From Taibaiella sp. (GTDB lineage: Bacteria; Bacteroidota; Bacteroidia; Chitinophagales; Chitinophagaceae), in the NCBI GenBank assembly GCA_016786705.1, contig JAEUVV010000002.1, positions 1-50,105 of the forward strand: 50,105 nt of DNA. Reading direction: 5' to 3'. A program made the translations under genes and the position numbers. This document shows, one piece after another, positions 42,498-50,105 of the stretch; the stretch's first letter is position 1, and each line of letters opens with the position of its first letter. The notes beneath the pieces were generated by a model, which saw only the letters and a list, made by a program, of their open reading frames with translations, did no database searches and was not told the DNA's origin.

Positions 42498-44384
42498 TTA
42501 AGCCCATCTTTCCTGCTCCCTGGAATAATTACGGATCAGCATGATCACCGGCCAGCTGAGGATAATGATAAAAGGGAACCAAAAGTTTAAGGCACGCTTG
42601 GACCCGGCCTGCGCTTTGACATATAAAGTGGTAACCAGGCCTGCATCTGTACCTTTCTCCGCTTCAATGTTTAAAACATATTTCCCTTTAGGCACAGCGG
42701 TAAACAAATGATCGTAGGAATTGCTCCCTTCCGACCAGTTCTCCCCGCCATCAGAACCGGCATAATATTCGAGGTCTTTGCCGGCATTATACTCCTGGCC
42801 GGTTTCTGTATTTACAAGCGCATAGTCCAGCGATACCCAGTTGTTCATAACATCCGCACTAATATCTATCCCGACATTCGTTCTGAAGTTCTTTAACTCG
42901 AACGGTTCGGAAGTAACTTCTATATTCTTTGAACTATCCGAAAAGGTATAAGTATTTGAAAGTACCACTTTGGCCGGGGTACCTGTAAGATCGATAGCTA
43001 AGTGGACCAGTATGAAAAGAATGGCTGCAAGCGCACCGCCAACGATCAGTTGCCGGTTGGTAAATTTAGACGAAGGTTCTAAGGTCCCCAAACCTACTTT
43101 TCTCGGTAGCTCTATTGGTGTTTCCTGGTTTTGTACTTCCCGGCGGTCTACATATTCGCCCCGGTACCAATAGTTATTCCTGTCCCCGTCCCGCTCAAGG
43201 CTGAACAGGTAAGGCGGTGCTATATAGTCATAAGTAAAGCCTCTTCGGTTATTGGCAGCAAAATTGTCGAAGACATAACCTTCCGCCCACAATAGCTTAG
43301 TGGTATAATCATTATAAAACTGGTAATAAGTATCTTCAAAATAAATCATGCTCTGCCCCACAGCAGGCAGTAAAGGAAATTCCATGGTTTCATAAACCAG
43401 CATAAAATTCCCGTTAAAGACACTTAAAAAGGCGAAACCGCCATCCGTTTCACAATACAGGGTAAATTCCTGCCATTGCGCGTCCTCATTATCTTCTTTA
43501 ATGGTAGCTCCTATGACCTTAAAATCATCGCCCAATAAATGAAGCTTGGTACCCAGGGGAATCTTGGCCGCCGCATTCCGTTGGAGTTGGACCACTTTCT
43601 GTTCCTTTTCCCAGCGCCATCGCTCACTAAACTTGTTTAAGGTACTACAGTGCGGGCAAACAAAGTTTTTAACCAGCGGGAAATAAGGAATATTCACTTC
43701 CTTTCCGCAGGAAGCACAATCTACATAATCCTTTTCATTAAACCGGATCGCAGGATTAACCGCAGAAAGCTCAAGGTCTTCAATGGTTTCAACAGGCTCC
43801 TGCTTAAAAATGCGGCATTCTTTCCCGGCCAGCCATATTTCAATATAGGTTTCGCCATCCCTGCTCTGGAACAGGAAGCGCTCTTCAGCCCCTATTATAT
43901 CAGCAGCACTTTCTCCTTTCACATCAAATCCCCAGAAATCGTCCAATTGCACAAGCCGGTAAGTCCCCAGCTGATCAATGATGGTATCCTTGGTGGTTGT
44001 AGCTCTGTTTAAGCGGTCGTACAGTCCATTGGTATTGATCCCGGTGACCGGCGTCAATACCGTCTGGAAACCATAGGATTCTTCCAGCAATTTAACCGAA
44101 CCGTCCTGCATCTGCATGGTCCAGAAATTCAGGGCAGCGTTCTTAAATACGACGACTAACGTACCGGTAAGCGAAAAAGCCTGCTGGTTAAAGTATCCCT
44201 TGGTATCCTGTTTAAAACGGGAATACAAAGGTAATTGCTTCAGTTTCTGGTTAGACTCTGATTGCAGGAAACCATCTATACGATTTACATTGCCACAGCT
44301 GCATTCATAATGAATAGCTGTGGTATTCACCTGGCGATAAGCAGTGCCACATTTCGGGCAGCTAAAGGTCTTTGGTAGTTCCAT
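42498..44384 (-). CDS. DUF4178 protein with two zinc ribbons and C-terminal TM segments
   Basis: 628 residues. Zinc ribbon 1: CPKCGT (9-14) with CSCG (about 28-31). A first DUF4178-like beta-rich domain follows (about 50-215). Zinc ribbon 2 is CASCGKE and CPHCS (about 223-248), followed by a second DUF4178-like domain (about 275-410). TM segments lie near 443-463 and 603-622, with an extracytoplasmic domain between them. The tandem arrangement of ribbon plus domain, twice, suggests internal duplication. Its biochemical role is unknown. Its start shares one base with the stop of the AdoMet decarboxylase-like gene, so it is the second gene of this operon. Confidence 0.87.
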   Translation of the reverse strand: MELPKTFSCPKCGTAYRQVNTTAIHYECSCGNVNRIDGFLQSESNQKLKQLPLYSRFKQDTKGYFNQQAFSLTGTLVVVFKNAALNFWTMQMQDGSVKLLEESYGFQTVLTPVTGINTNGLYDRLNRATTTKDTIIDQLGTYRLVQLDDFWGFDVKGESAADIIGAEERFLFQSRDGETYIEIWLAGKECRIFKQEPVETIEDLELSAVNPAIRFNEKDYVDCASCGKEVNIPYFPLVKNFVCPHCSTLNKFSERWRWEKEQKVVQLQRNAAAKIPLGTKLHLLGDDFKVIGATIKEDNEDAQWQEFTLYCETDGGFAFLSVFNGNFMLVYETMEFPLLPAVGQSMIYFEDTYYQFYNDYTTKLLWAEGYVFDNFAANNRRGFTYDYIAPPYLFSLERDGDRNNYWYRGEYVDRREVQNQETPIELPRKVGLGTLEPSSKFTNRQLIVGGALAAILFILVHLAIDLTGTPAKVVLSNTYTFSDSSKNIEVTSEPFELKNFRTNVGIDISADVMNNWVSLDYALVNTETGQEYNAGKDLEYYAGSDGGENWSEGSNSYDHLFTAVPKGKYVLNIEAEKGTDAGLVTTLYVKAQAGSKRALNFWFPFIIILSWPVIMLIRNYSREQERWA

Positions 44385-44743
44385 TATCTTTTTACTTTAA
44401 CCAGATTATGAACCGTTCCGCCAAAATAGTGTTGCAGGGCTTCAAATATTTGCGCTACAGCACCATCATTCACCCTCGAAAAATTACTGAGATAAATATC
44501 CATATTCAGCAAAGCATATTCCGGCCAGGTATGGATAGAAATATGGCTCTCACTAAGGCACACCACCGCGGTAAAACCGCCCCCCTCAAAATTATGAAAT
44601 ACAGATCCCAGGTCTTTAAGGTCATGAGCCGCTATTAACTGCTGTATTAATAAGGCAAATGACGCGTAGGTATGTAGTTTATCTATAGCTACCTCTTTCA
44701 ATGTAGCTAATATGTGCAGACCTTCTTTATAATTATTGCTCAT
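44384..44743 (-). CDS. speD: AdoMet decarboxylase-like proenzyme, first gene of operon
   Basis: 119 residues, the size of short prokaryotic (SpeH-type) AdoMet decarboxylases. The processing motif SESHISIHTWPE is present. Cleavage would fall between E65 and S66 to make the pyruvoyl group on S66, and H71 matches the processing His (H68 in Thermotoga maritima). However, the position of the Thermotoga catalytic Cys83 is S86 here, and Ser55 is T58. Processing may therefore occur while decarboxylation is altered or lost. The classical product would be decarboxylated AdoMet, the aminopropyl donor for the synthase downstream in this operon. Confidence 0.9.
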   Translation of the reverse strand: MSNNYKEGLHILATLKEVAIDKLHTYASFALLIQQLIAAHDLKDLGSVFHNFEGGGFTAVVCLSESHISIHTWPEYALLNMDIYLSNFSRVNDGAVAQIFEALQHYFGGTVHNLVKVKR

Positions 44744-44765
44744 AGGCTTTTCGCAACGAATGCCA

Positions 44766-44773
44766 CAAATGTA
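44766..44773 (-). promoter_or_regulatory. -7 box TACATTTG (minus strand), 22 nt before speD ATG
   Basis: Read on the minus strand, TACATTTG ends exactly 22 nt before the ATG at 44743. It is the likely promoter of the seven-gene operon reaching to 37816. Confidence 0.5.
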
Positions 44774-44796
44774 AGCATTTTTACAAAAAGTATAAA

Positions 44797-45033
44797 TTAT
44801 GTTAAAAGCGCTTCTATTTGTGCGGCTAGTGCGTAATCCCGGTCTGTAATGGCATGCACATCATGGGAGAAGAGCTCGATTTGCAAACGGTTCCATTTGT
44901 GTAATAACATATCCGGGTGATGGTTGGCCGCATCTGCCAGCTGAGCAATTTTCAAAACCAGCTCCGCTACTTCTGTTTGATTTTTCAGCTGTATATTCCA
45001 CACAAGCTTTCCGTCTGTTTCCGTGTAAGGCAT
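44797..45033 (-). CDS. Pterin-4a-carbinolamine dehydratase-like protein
   Basis: 78 residues from the ATG at 45033 (MPYTETDGKLVW), 10 nt after the stop of the LytTR regulator gene. A longer open frame to 45192 runs inside that gene and is rejected. The family motif ANHHPD (about 37-42) and the line HDVHAITDRDYALA match the PCD active-site HHP and the THE/THD-x-x-GLT-x-x-D region. The N-terminus is shorter than in the mammalian enzyme. PCD removes water from 4a-hydroxytetrahydrobiopterin. No aromatic hydroxylase is in the window, so its role here is open. Confidence 0.87.
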   Translation of the reverse strand: MPYTETDGKLVWNIQLKNQTEVAELVLKIAQLADAANHHPDMLLHKWNRLQIELFSHDVHAITDRDYALAAQIEALLT

Positions 45034-45043
45034 ACTATAATTT

Positions 45044-45793
45044 TTAAGAAAATGAATTAATAAATGATTCTTTGTAGGTGGCGGAAACTTCAATCTCGCT
45101 GCCGTCCTGCAATACGACATATCCACCGGCACCTTTATGATATTTGGCCACATGGTTGATATTAATGATATGCGATTTGTGAATGCGCACAAAAGGGTAT
45201 TCCAGCAGTTCCTCGAAATGCTTCAGGAAGCGGCAGACCATTTTCTTGGAGCCGTCTTCCAGGAAAATATCCGTAAAATTACCATTGCCTTTTAAGCGTA
45301 TGATCTGGCGATGGTGTACCACTTCAAACCCGTCTATGGTAGGTAAGATCAGCTTTTGATTATTGAAATCCGCTTTCGAGTTTTCCAGTATGACCTTATT
45401 CCGTTCTAAATGATCTTTCTGCGCGATAGATTGCGCTACTTTATTAACGGCCAGTATCAGCTCTTCAATCGCAACCGGCTTTAACAGGTAATAAGCGGCG
45501 CTCTGGTTCAGTGCCTTTAAGGCATACTCGGAATAAGCGGTTACGAAAATGGTTTCAAAAGACAGTTCCTGGCAACCTTCCAGTACATCAAACGCGTTGC
45601 CATAAGGCATTTCCACGTCCAGGAAAACCAGGTCAGGCTGCACCTCGTTGATTACCGCGATGGCGTCTTTGGCCTGGTGCGCCATCGCCACGACTTCCAC
45701 CTGCGGGCAATACTTTTTCAGGTAAGCTTTAAGCGCGTTTACCGCCGCCATTTCATCCTCTACAATTACCGTTTTAAGCGTGTTCAGTTTCAT
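45044..45793 (-). CDS. LytTR-type response regulator
   Basis: 249 residues. The receiver domain has acidic residues near 12-14 (VEDE), phosphoacceptor D59 (LVFLDVEMP) and the T/A-Y-S-E-Y-A-L-KAL line. The C-terminal LytTR DNA-binding domain (about 145-245) has HHRQIIRLKGNGNFTDI and the FVRIHKSHIININHV pattern. It is the partner of the LytS-type kinase whose gene it overlaps by 20 nt. Confidence 0.95.
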   Translation of the reverse strand: MKLNTLKTVIVEDEMAAVNALKAYLKKYCPQVEVVAMAHQAKDAIAVINEVQPDLVFLDVEMPYGNAFDVLEGCQELSFETIFVTAYSEYALKALNQSAAYYLLKPVAIEELILAVNKVAQSIAQKDHLERNKVILENSKADFNNQKLILPTIDGFEVVHHRQIIRLKGNGNFTDIFLEDGSKKMVCRFLKHFEELLEYPFVRIHKSHIININHVAKYHKGAGGYVVLQDGSEIEVSATYKESFINSFS

Positions 45794-47690
45794 AACTATA
45801 TTTTAGTACAGGTAAGCTTATATCAATCAGGGTACCCTGCCCGCCCGAGGCAGAAAGATCGGTAACCGTACATTCGATCTTTGTGTTATAAAGCTGGTTC
45901 AGTAAGGCAATCCGCTCTTTCGTATTCTCCATCCCTAAAGATTTATGCTGTTTCTGATGGGTCGTTTTCAAAGCTTTGCTTTGCTCTATACCGATACCAT
46001 TATCTTTGACCAGGATGTGCAGCAGACCTTCTTTCTGCGCTATTTTCAAAACAAGTAAACCCTTATCTTCCTTATAACGTAATCCGTGCCATACCGCGTT
46101 TTCCAAGAATGGCTGAATGATCATATTGGGAACAGAGAGCTCCATTTTATCGATCATGGGATCGACCTGGATCTCATAGTTAAACTGGTGGCTAAACCGC
46201 TGGTACTCCAGGGAAAGATATTTTTCCAAGTGATCCAGTTCTACACCAAGCGGTACGAAATCTTTACCTGAATGTTCCATTACCGTACGCATAAGGGTCG
46301 AATAAGCGCTTAAATATTTATTGGCTTTTATCTCATCATGCTCAGCAATGAACTGGTTCACACTGTTCAGGCTGTTGAACACGAAATGCGGGTTCATTTC
46401 CCGCCTTAAAGACTGTAGCCGTATCTTTTTATTTCTTTTCAGGATGGTGTAATAAGCTTTGACGATAAAGACCAGGGATACCAGGATCACGAGCGCCACA
46501 GCGATTAATAAATAATTATTCCTGCGCGTTTGTTGCAGCAGGGTTGCCTGTAGCGCCTTTTCCGCTTCCAGCTTCTGGATACGGCCTTCGATCGCTTCAA
46601 AAGCTTTCATGTCCAGCAGGCTGCTGTCCCGGGCCAGCAAGGTGTCCAGGTTATCCAGGAAGCCTATAGATAATTGCTGCGCTTTGCCCGCCTGACCTGA
46701 ATTATTGTAAAAATCAATCAATTGCCTGAGCGCGTCTTTAGCAGGCTTGGTCAGGTGTAAAGCAGTCGCCAGTTGATAAGCTGCCAGCAAATTCTTTTCG
46801 GCTGCCGTATCCAGGTTTTGTTGCGCGTACAGCGTGCCTAGCTGTATTAAGGTATTTATCTTTAACAGGTCATTCCTTGTGCTGTCCGCCGTTGCCAGCA
46901 TATTTAGTTGCAGACTTACCGCTTCATCGTATTTATGATCCCTCACCAGGTCTTTTGAAAGGGCTTCTATAGCCTTTTCTTTATTTGCAGTATGCTGGTC
47001 GTCAATTGCGATAGCCCTGGAGAGCGTTTTCAAAGCCTCGTCCTGCTTGTTTTGTAATCTTTGGGAAACGGCAAGTTGATTCAAGGCATCAGACAGCTCC
47101 AGTTTAGCCTGTGGTATCGCGTACCTGGACCGGGCAAGCATCTCCACATTATTGCGGGCATATTCCTCCTTGCGTTCCAGGTCCGGGGTTTGCATTCTTT
47201 GGCGATCGTTGGCATTCAGGCTTTTTGATAAAGGATCATCCTGGTTAGCCGCGGCTTTTTCATAGTTGCCTATAGCCTCTTTCACCTTATTTTGCTCTTC
47301 CTGTACTTTAGCCAGCTTACGTTGCACATTAGCCAGCTGCTCTTTCGAGCCGGCGGACTGGTAGATATTTGTAGCGCGCTCATAATAAGTTTCTGCCTTT
47401 TGATATTCTCCCTTTCCTGCCAGGTCATCCCCTATTTGTACATACCCCATGGCCGTGGCTTCCTCATCTGATCCAAAGCTCTGCTCTAACTGCTTCGCTT
47501 TTTGGGAAAGCTGGTTTGTGTTATACCCTGTCTTAGGACTAATGGATTTTTTATTACTCCCTTTTTTGTTCATTTCCGGCTCCGGTTTAGCCGGTACCGA
47601 TTGCGCAAAAGTTTGCCTGCCTACTGTCATAAACAGCAGGCAAACTACTAATATATAAAGGCTTTTAAGGCCAAGCTGCTTAAGCCACAT
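45774..47690 (-). CDS. TPR-containing LytS-type sensor histidine kinase
   Basis: 638 residues. N-terminal signal sequence (about 8-30), TPR repeats (about 70-350; GEYQKAETYYERATNIY is a clear one), a TM helix near 393-413, then the His_kinase domain. Phosphoacceptor H435 lies in EMNPHFVFNSLNS. The ATPase part follows with QPFLENAVWHGLRY and DNGIGIE. It controls the LytTR regulator, probably in response to an envelope or extracellular cue. Its layout parallels the kinase at 35166 but it belongs to the other kinase family. Confidence 0.94.
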   Translation of the reverse strand: MWLKQLGLKSLYILVVCLLFMTVGRQTFAQSVPAKPEPEMNKKGSNKKSISPKTGYNTNQLSQKAKQLEQSFGSDEEATAMGYVQIGDDLAGKGEYQKAETYYERATNIYQSAGSKEQLANVQRKLAKVQEEQNKVKEAIGNYEKAAANQDDPLSKSLNANDRQRMQTPDLERKEEYARNNVEMLARSRYAIPQAKLELSDALNQLAVSQRLQNKQDEALKTLSRAIAIDDQHTANKEKAIEALSKDLVRDHKYDEAVSLQLNMLATADSTRNDLLKINTLIQLGTLYAQQNLDTAAEKNLLAAYQLATALHLTKPAKDALRQLIDFYNNSGQAGKAQQLSIGFLDNLDTLLARDSSLLDMKAFEAIEGRIQKLEAEKALQATLLQQTRRNNYLLIAVALVILVSLVFIVKAYYTILKRNKKIRLQSLRREMNPHFVFNSLNSVNQFIAEHDEIKANKYLSAYSTLMRTVMEHSGKDFVPLGVELDHLEKYLSLEYQRFSHQFNYEIQVDPMIDKMELSVPNMIIQPFLENAVWHGLRYKEDKGLLVLKIAQKEGLLHILVKDNGIGIEQSKALKTTHQKQHKSLGMENTKERIALLNQLYNTKIECTVTDLSASGGQGTLIDISLPVLKYSYETEHA

Positions 47691-47804
47691 AGCTTCCGGT
47701 ATTTTAAAGGATAAAATTAGTACTAATTATTATATCAGCACTGTCATTCACCAAGTCAGGAAGGCATTTCACCATTTACGGCCTTAAAAAGAGCGGCAGG
47801 TTGA

Positions 47805-47812
47805 TACTTTTG
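47805..47812 (+). promoter_or_regulatory. -7 box TACTTTTG, 22 nt before SIMPL gene ATG
   Basis: An exact TAnnTTTG match with 22 nt between the box and the ATG at 47835, in the divergent region with the LytS kinase gene. A near match (TAATTTTA) faces the other way at 47712-47719. Confidence 0.5.
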
Positions 47813-47834
47813 AAACAGAAACAACAAGTAAATC

Positions 47835-48782
47835 ATGAAAAAGTTACTACTTATCCTCTTCTCCGGCCTGGCCACCCAACAGTTGACTGCACAAATCGCG
47901 GGCAATATCAATAATGAACCTTATGCGGTAGCCTACCCGGAGAATATGATCAATATCTCCTACCCATCCGGGGCGGGCACTTATATTTCCATAAAAGGTA
48001 TGGCTAATATCAAACCGGATGCCCTGGTAGCGATTTATGCCGTGCAGCAAACGGGCAAAACGGTACAGGAAACCAACGAACTGATGGATAACCGGGTAAA
48101 AGAAGTAGAGGCCGGGCTTAAAAAGTTCCCTGATGTAAAGGTGTATACGGATATGATCACGATGGTACCTCTCTATGAGCTGCAGACAGAGAAGAAACTG
48201 TTCAGTAAAAAGACCTATAATGAAGTACCGGCTGGATTTGAATTAAAAAAGAATATTCACATACAGTTCAAAAGAGGGGACCAGATCAACGAGATCATGA
48301 AAATCTTATCTGAATTTGAAATTTATGACCTGGTGAGGGTCGACTATACCATCAACAATATCGACAGCATCAAAAAAGAAATGATCAGCAAAGCACGTGG
48401 CCTTATGCTGGAACGTATTAAGCACTATGAAGCTTTGATCGGAGATGCTTTTAGCAATAAGGAAAAAAATGTGAGTGACGGTTTTAAAATATACCTCCCT
48501 ACAGAGATGTACCGGAAATACACGCTGTATCAAAATACTTCGCTCAGTAACAGGCTGAACCCCGACCGGATCAACGCGACCTATAAATCCAGTACCAATT
48601 TTTATATGCCGGTAGCCAATAAAGATTTTGACTTTGTGATTAACCCTACCCTGCTAGAGCCGGCGGTACAGGTACTTTATGAAATAAAATGGTCCGCCAC
48701 ACCAAAAGTTGAAGAGAAGAAGACGAACCTGCTTTTTATGAACCATAACGGCGAGCTGAAACCTATTCCTACCAATAATTAA
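47835..48782 (+). CDS. Secreted SIMPL (DUF541) domain protein
   Basis: 315 residues with a signal peptide (MKKLLLILFSGLATQQLTAQ). The SIMPL-type domain runs from about residue 50 (ISIKGMANIKPDALVAIYAVQ) and includes the usual pairing of a long helix (NELMDNRVKEVEAGLKKF) with strands, VRVDYTINNIDSIKKEM and KARGLMLERIKHYEALIGD. This matches the periplasmic/outer-membrane-associated SIMPL family, whose function is poorly defined. A C-terminal extension of about 100 residues goes beyond the core. It is followed by a VWA protein gene on the same strand. Confidence 0.88.
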   Translation: MKKLLLILFSGLATQQLTAQIAGNINNEPYAVAYPENMINISYPSGAGTYISIKGMANIKPDALVAIYAVQQTGKTVQETNELMDNRVKEVEAGLKKFPDVKVYTDMITMVPLYELQTEKKLFSKKTYNEVPAGFELKKNIHIQFKRGDQINEIMKILSEFEIYDLVRVDYTINNIDSIKKEMISKARGLMLERIKHYEALIGDAFSNKEKNVSDGFKIYLPTEMYRKYTLYQNTSLSNRLNPDRINATYKSSTNFYMPVANKDFDFVINPTLLEPAVQVLYEIKWSATPKVEEKKTNLLFMNHNGELKPIPTNN

Positions 48783-48874
48783 ATCCTGCATTTATTTATT
48801 TCGCCTGCAGATATGGAAAGCAAGCAAAACCTGCATCTATATTTCGTAGTAAACAATCTTTAAAATCATTTATT

Positions 48875-50053
48875 ATGAATCAGCTTCTTAAATCAGGAAT
48901 CCTTACCTTAAGCTGCGGCCTGCTGGGACTGGGCAGCTATGCCCAAAAGCCACTGGTAAGCACCTTTGACCGGCCTATGCACCGCGCACCAAGGCCTGCA
49001 GCAGACAATACCCGTATACAGGTGGCCCTGTTGCTGGATACTTCAAACAGTATGGACGGCCTTATAGAGCAGGCCAAGTCAAGGCTGTGGAATATCATCA
49101 ATACTTTAAGTACTTTAAGATACGGTGGCCGTACGCCCGTGATTGAAATTGCCCTGTATGAATACGGCAATTCCGGGTTGAGCGCTTCAAGTGGTTACAT
49201 CCGGCAGGTAGTACCCCTTAGTACTGACCTTGACCTGATCTCAGAGCACCTGTTCGGTCTACGTACCAACGGCGGCGAGGAGTTCTGCGGGGCTGTAATA
49301 CAAAAGGCCACCCAAGAGCTGGAGTGGACCCATCGCGCTAATGATATCAAGCTGATCTACATTGCCGGTAATGAACCTTTCGACCAGGGAAGAATTGCTT
49401 ATACAAGCGCTTTAAGCAATAGTGTAGGCAAAGGTATCAGCACCACCACGATCTACTGCGGCGATTACCAGGAAGGCATCAACGGCAAATGGAAGATGGG
49501 CGCGGCAAAAGGAAACGGGAAATATTTCAACATTAACTCGGACCGTAAGATCCAGTTTATTGAAACCCCTTATGATGACCAGATTGATGTCTATAATTCT
49601 AAATTAAACGACACCTATATAGGCTACGGCTCTGCCGGGTCTTCTAAAAAAGAGATGCAACGCCGCCAGGATGCGAATGCCGGTACCATGAGTAAAGCAA
49701 ATGCCGTGGAACGCAGTGTGAGCAAGTCAAAAGCAGCTTACACCAATAGCTCCTGGGACCTGGTGGATTATGAAAAAGCAAATCCCGGGGCAATAGAAAA
49801 AGTAGACAAAAGCACTTTACCGGAAGAGTATAAAAATAAATCAACTTCAGAGATAAAGGCCGTAGTAAAAAAGAAACAGGAAGAACGCGAAAGCTATCAA
49901 AAGAAAATCGGCGAACTGGCAAAACAAAGACAGGAATATATCGACAAAAAACTTAAAGAAACCTCAGGCGGTGAGGCCGATGACTTAGGTACCGCGATCA
50001 ATAACTCTATACTGGAACTGGCAAAAGTAAAAGGCTACTCCATCAGTAAATAA
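48875..50053 (+). CDS. Secreted von Willebrand factor A domain protein
   Basis: 392 residues with a signal peptide (to about residue 23, SYA-Q). The VWA domain (about 47-245) has the MIDAS metal-binding motif DTSNSM (D55, S57, S59), and TNGGEE fits the later MIDAS Thr region. After it comes a charged, Lys/Glu-rich coiled-coil stretch (about 325-370). The protein probably makes metal-dependent protein contacts in the periplasm or at the surface. Ligand unknown. A near-match -7 box (TATATTTC at 48838) lies 29 nt before the start. Confidence 0.9.
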   Translation: MNQLLKSGILTLSCGLLGLGSYAQKPLVSTFDRPMHRAPRPAADNTRIQVALLLDTSNSMDGLIEQAKSRLWNIINTLSTLRYGGRTPVIEIALYEYGNSGLSASSGYIRQVVPLSTDLDLISEHLFGLRTNGGEEFCGAVIQKATQELEWTHRANDIKLIYIAGNEPFDQGRIAYTSALSNSVGKGISTTTIYCGDYQEGINGKWKMGAAKGNGKYFNINSDRKIQFIETPYDDQIDVYNSKLNDTYIGYGSAGSSKKEMQRRQDANAGTMSKANAVERSVSKSKAAYTNSSWDLVDYEKANPGAIEKVDKSTLPEEYKNKSTSEIKAVVKKKQEERESYQKKIGELAKQRQEYIDKKLKETSGGEADDLGTAINNSILELAKVKGYSISK

Positions 50054-50083
50054 ATTACCGACCCTATCCCTTTAAAGAAAACA

Positions 50084-50105
50084 AGCGTGAGCAAAGGCTC
50101 ACGCT
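50084..50105 (+). terminator. Hairpin after VWA gene, cut by window end
   Basis: AGCGTGAGC (50084-50092) pairs with GCTCACGCT (50097-50105) around AAAG. The window ends at the last stem base, so a following T run cannot be seen. Confidence 0.7.

Noticed and set aside
44797..45192. 131-residue version of the pterin dehydratase-like protein
   Set aside because: The extra 53 residues are encoded inside the LytTR regulator gene and do not resemble the family. The ATG at 45033 follows the regulator's stop by 10 nt.

Overview
The window looks like chromosomal DNA from a Bacteroidota bacterium, most likely of the order Chitinophagales (this placement is inference). The reasons are: several very large secreted proteins ending in type IX secretion (T9SS) C-terminal sorting domains; PKD, CARDB and Ig-like modules; HisKA_3 and LytS-type sensor kinases fused to TPR repeats; starts without Shine-Dalgarno sequences; and repeated matches to the Bacteroidota -7 promoter box TAnnTTTG. 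No phage, insertion sequence, CRISPR array, tRNA or rRNA was recognised.

Layout. 1-7879: two tandem paralogous T9SS surface proteins; the first is cut by the window start. 8152-19870: a six-gene cluster with an actin/Hsp70-fold ATPase, a signal-peptide/single-TM/coiled-coil protein, a giant 1826-residue membrane protein, a small anchored protein, and two bitopic proteins that share a cytoplasmic N-terminal domain. I read the giant protein as a natural fusion of a SEDS (RodA/FtsW-type) glycosyltransferase to a class B penicillin-binding transpeptidase. 20043-23710: malic enzyme, RDD membrane protein and ACP phosphodiesterase-like protein. 23917-27086: a serine hydrolase and the CDP-glucose pair rfbF/rfbG. 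27105-33015: DUF4126 protein, Crp/Fnr regulator, a membrane protein with a Cys/Gly-rich tail, miaE, kdsA, a thioredoxin-like protein and ubiX. 33074-34993: an NHL-propeller T9SS protein. 35166-37823: a TPR histidine kinase with a NarL-type regulator. 37816-44743: a seven-gene minus-strand operon with an AdoMet decarboxylase-like protein, DUF4178, a small peptide, DUF350, membrane-fused spermidine synthase, a Tat/lipobox flavin amine oxidase and a polytopic His-rich membrane protein. 44797-47690: pterin dehydratase-like protein and a LytTR/LytS pair. 47835-50053: SIMPL-domain and VWA-domain secreted proteins.

How they may work together. The 8152-19870 cluster has the logic of a small self-contained elongasome or divisome: a filament-type ATPase, a polymerase and crosslinker in one chain, and bitopic proteins with SH3b-like and NTF2-like periplasmic domains. 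It is the best candidate here for an undescribed system. The 37816-44743 operon looks like a membrane-associated polyamine-type pathway. It begins with a decarboxylase whose usual catalytic Cys appears to be Ser, and ends with an exported oxidase.

Regulation. Four genes (18983, 32455, 44743 on the minus strand, 47835) have an exact TAnnTTTG box separated from the ATG by exactly 22 nt. Strong hairpin terminators separate most transcription units.
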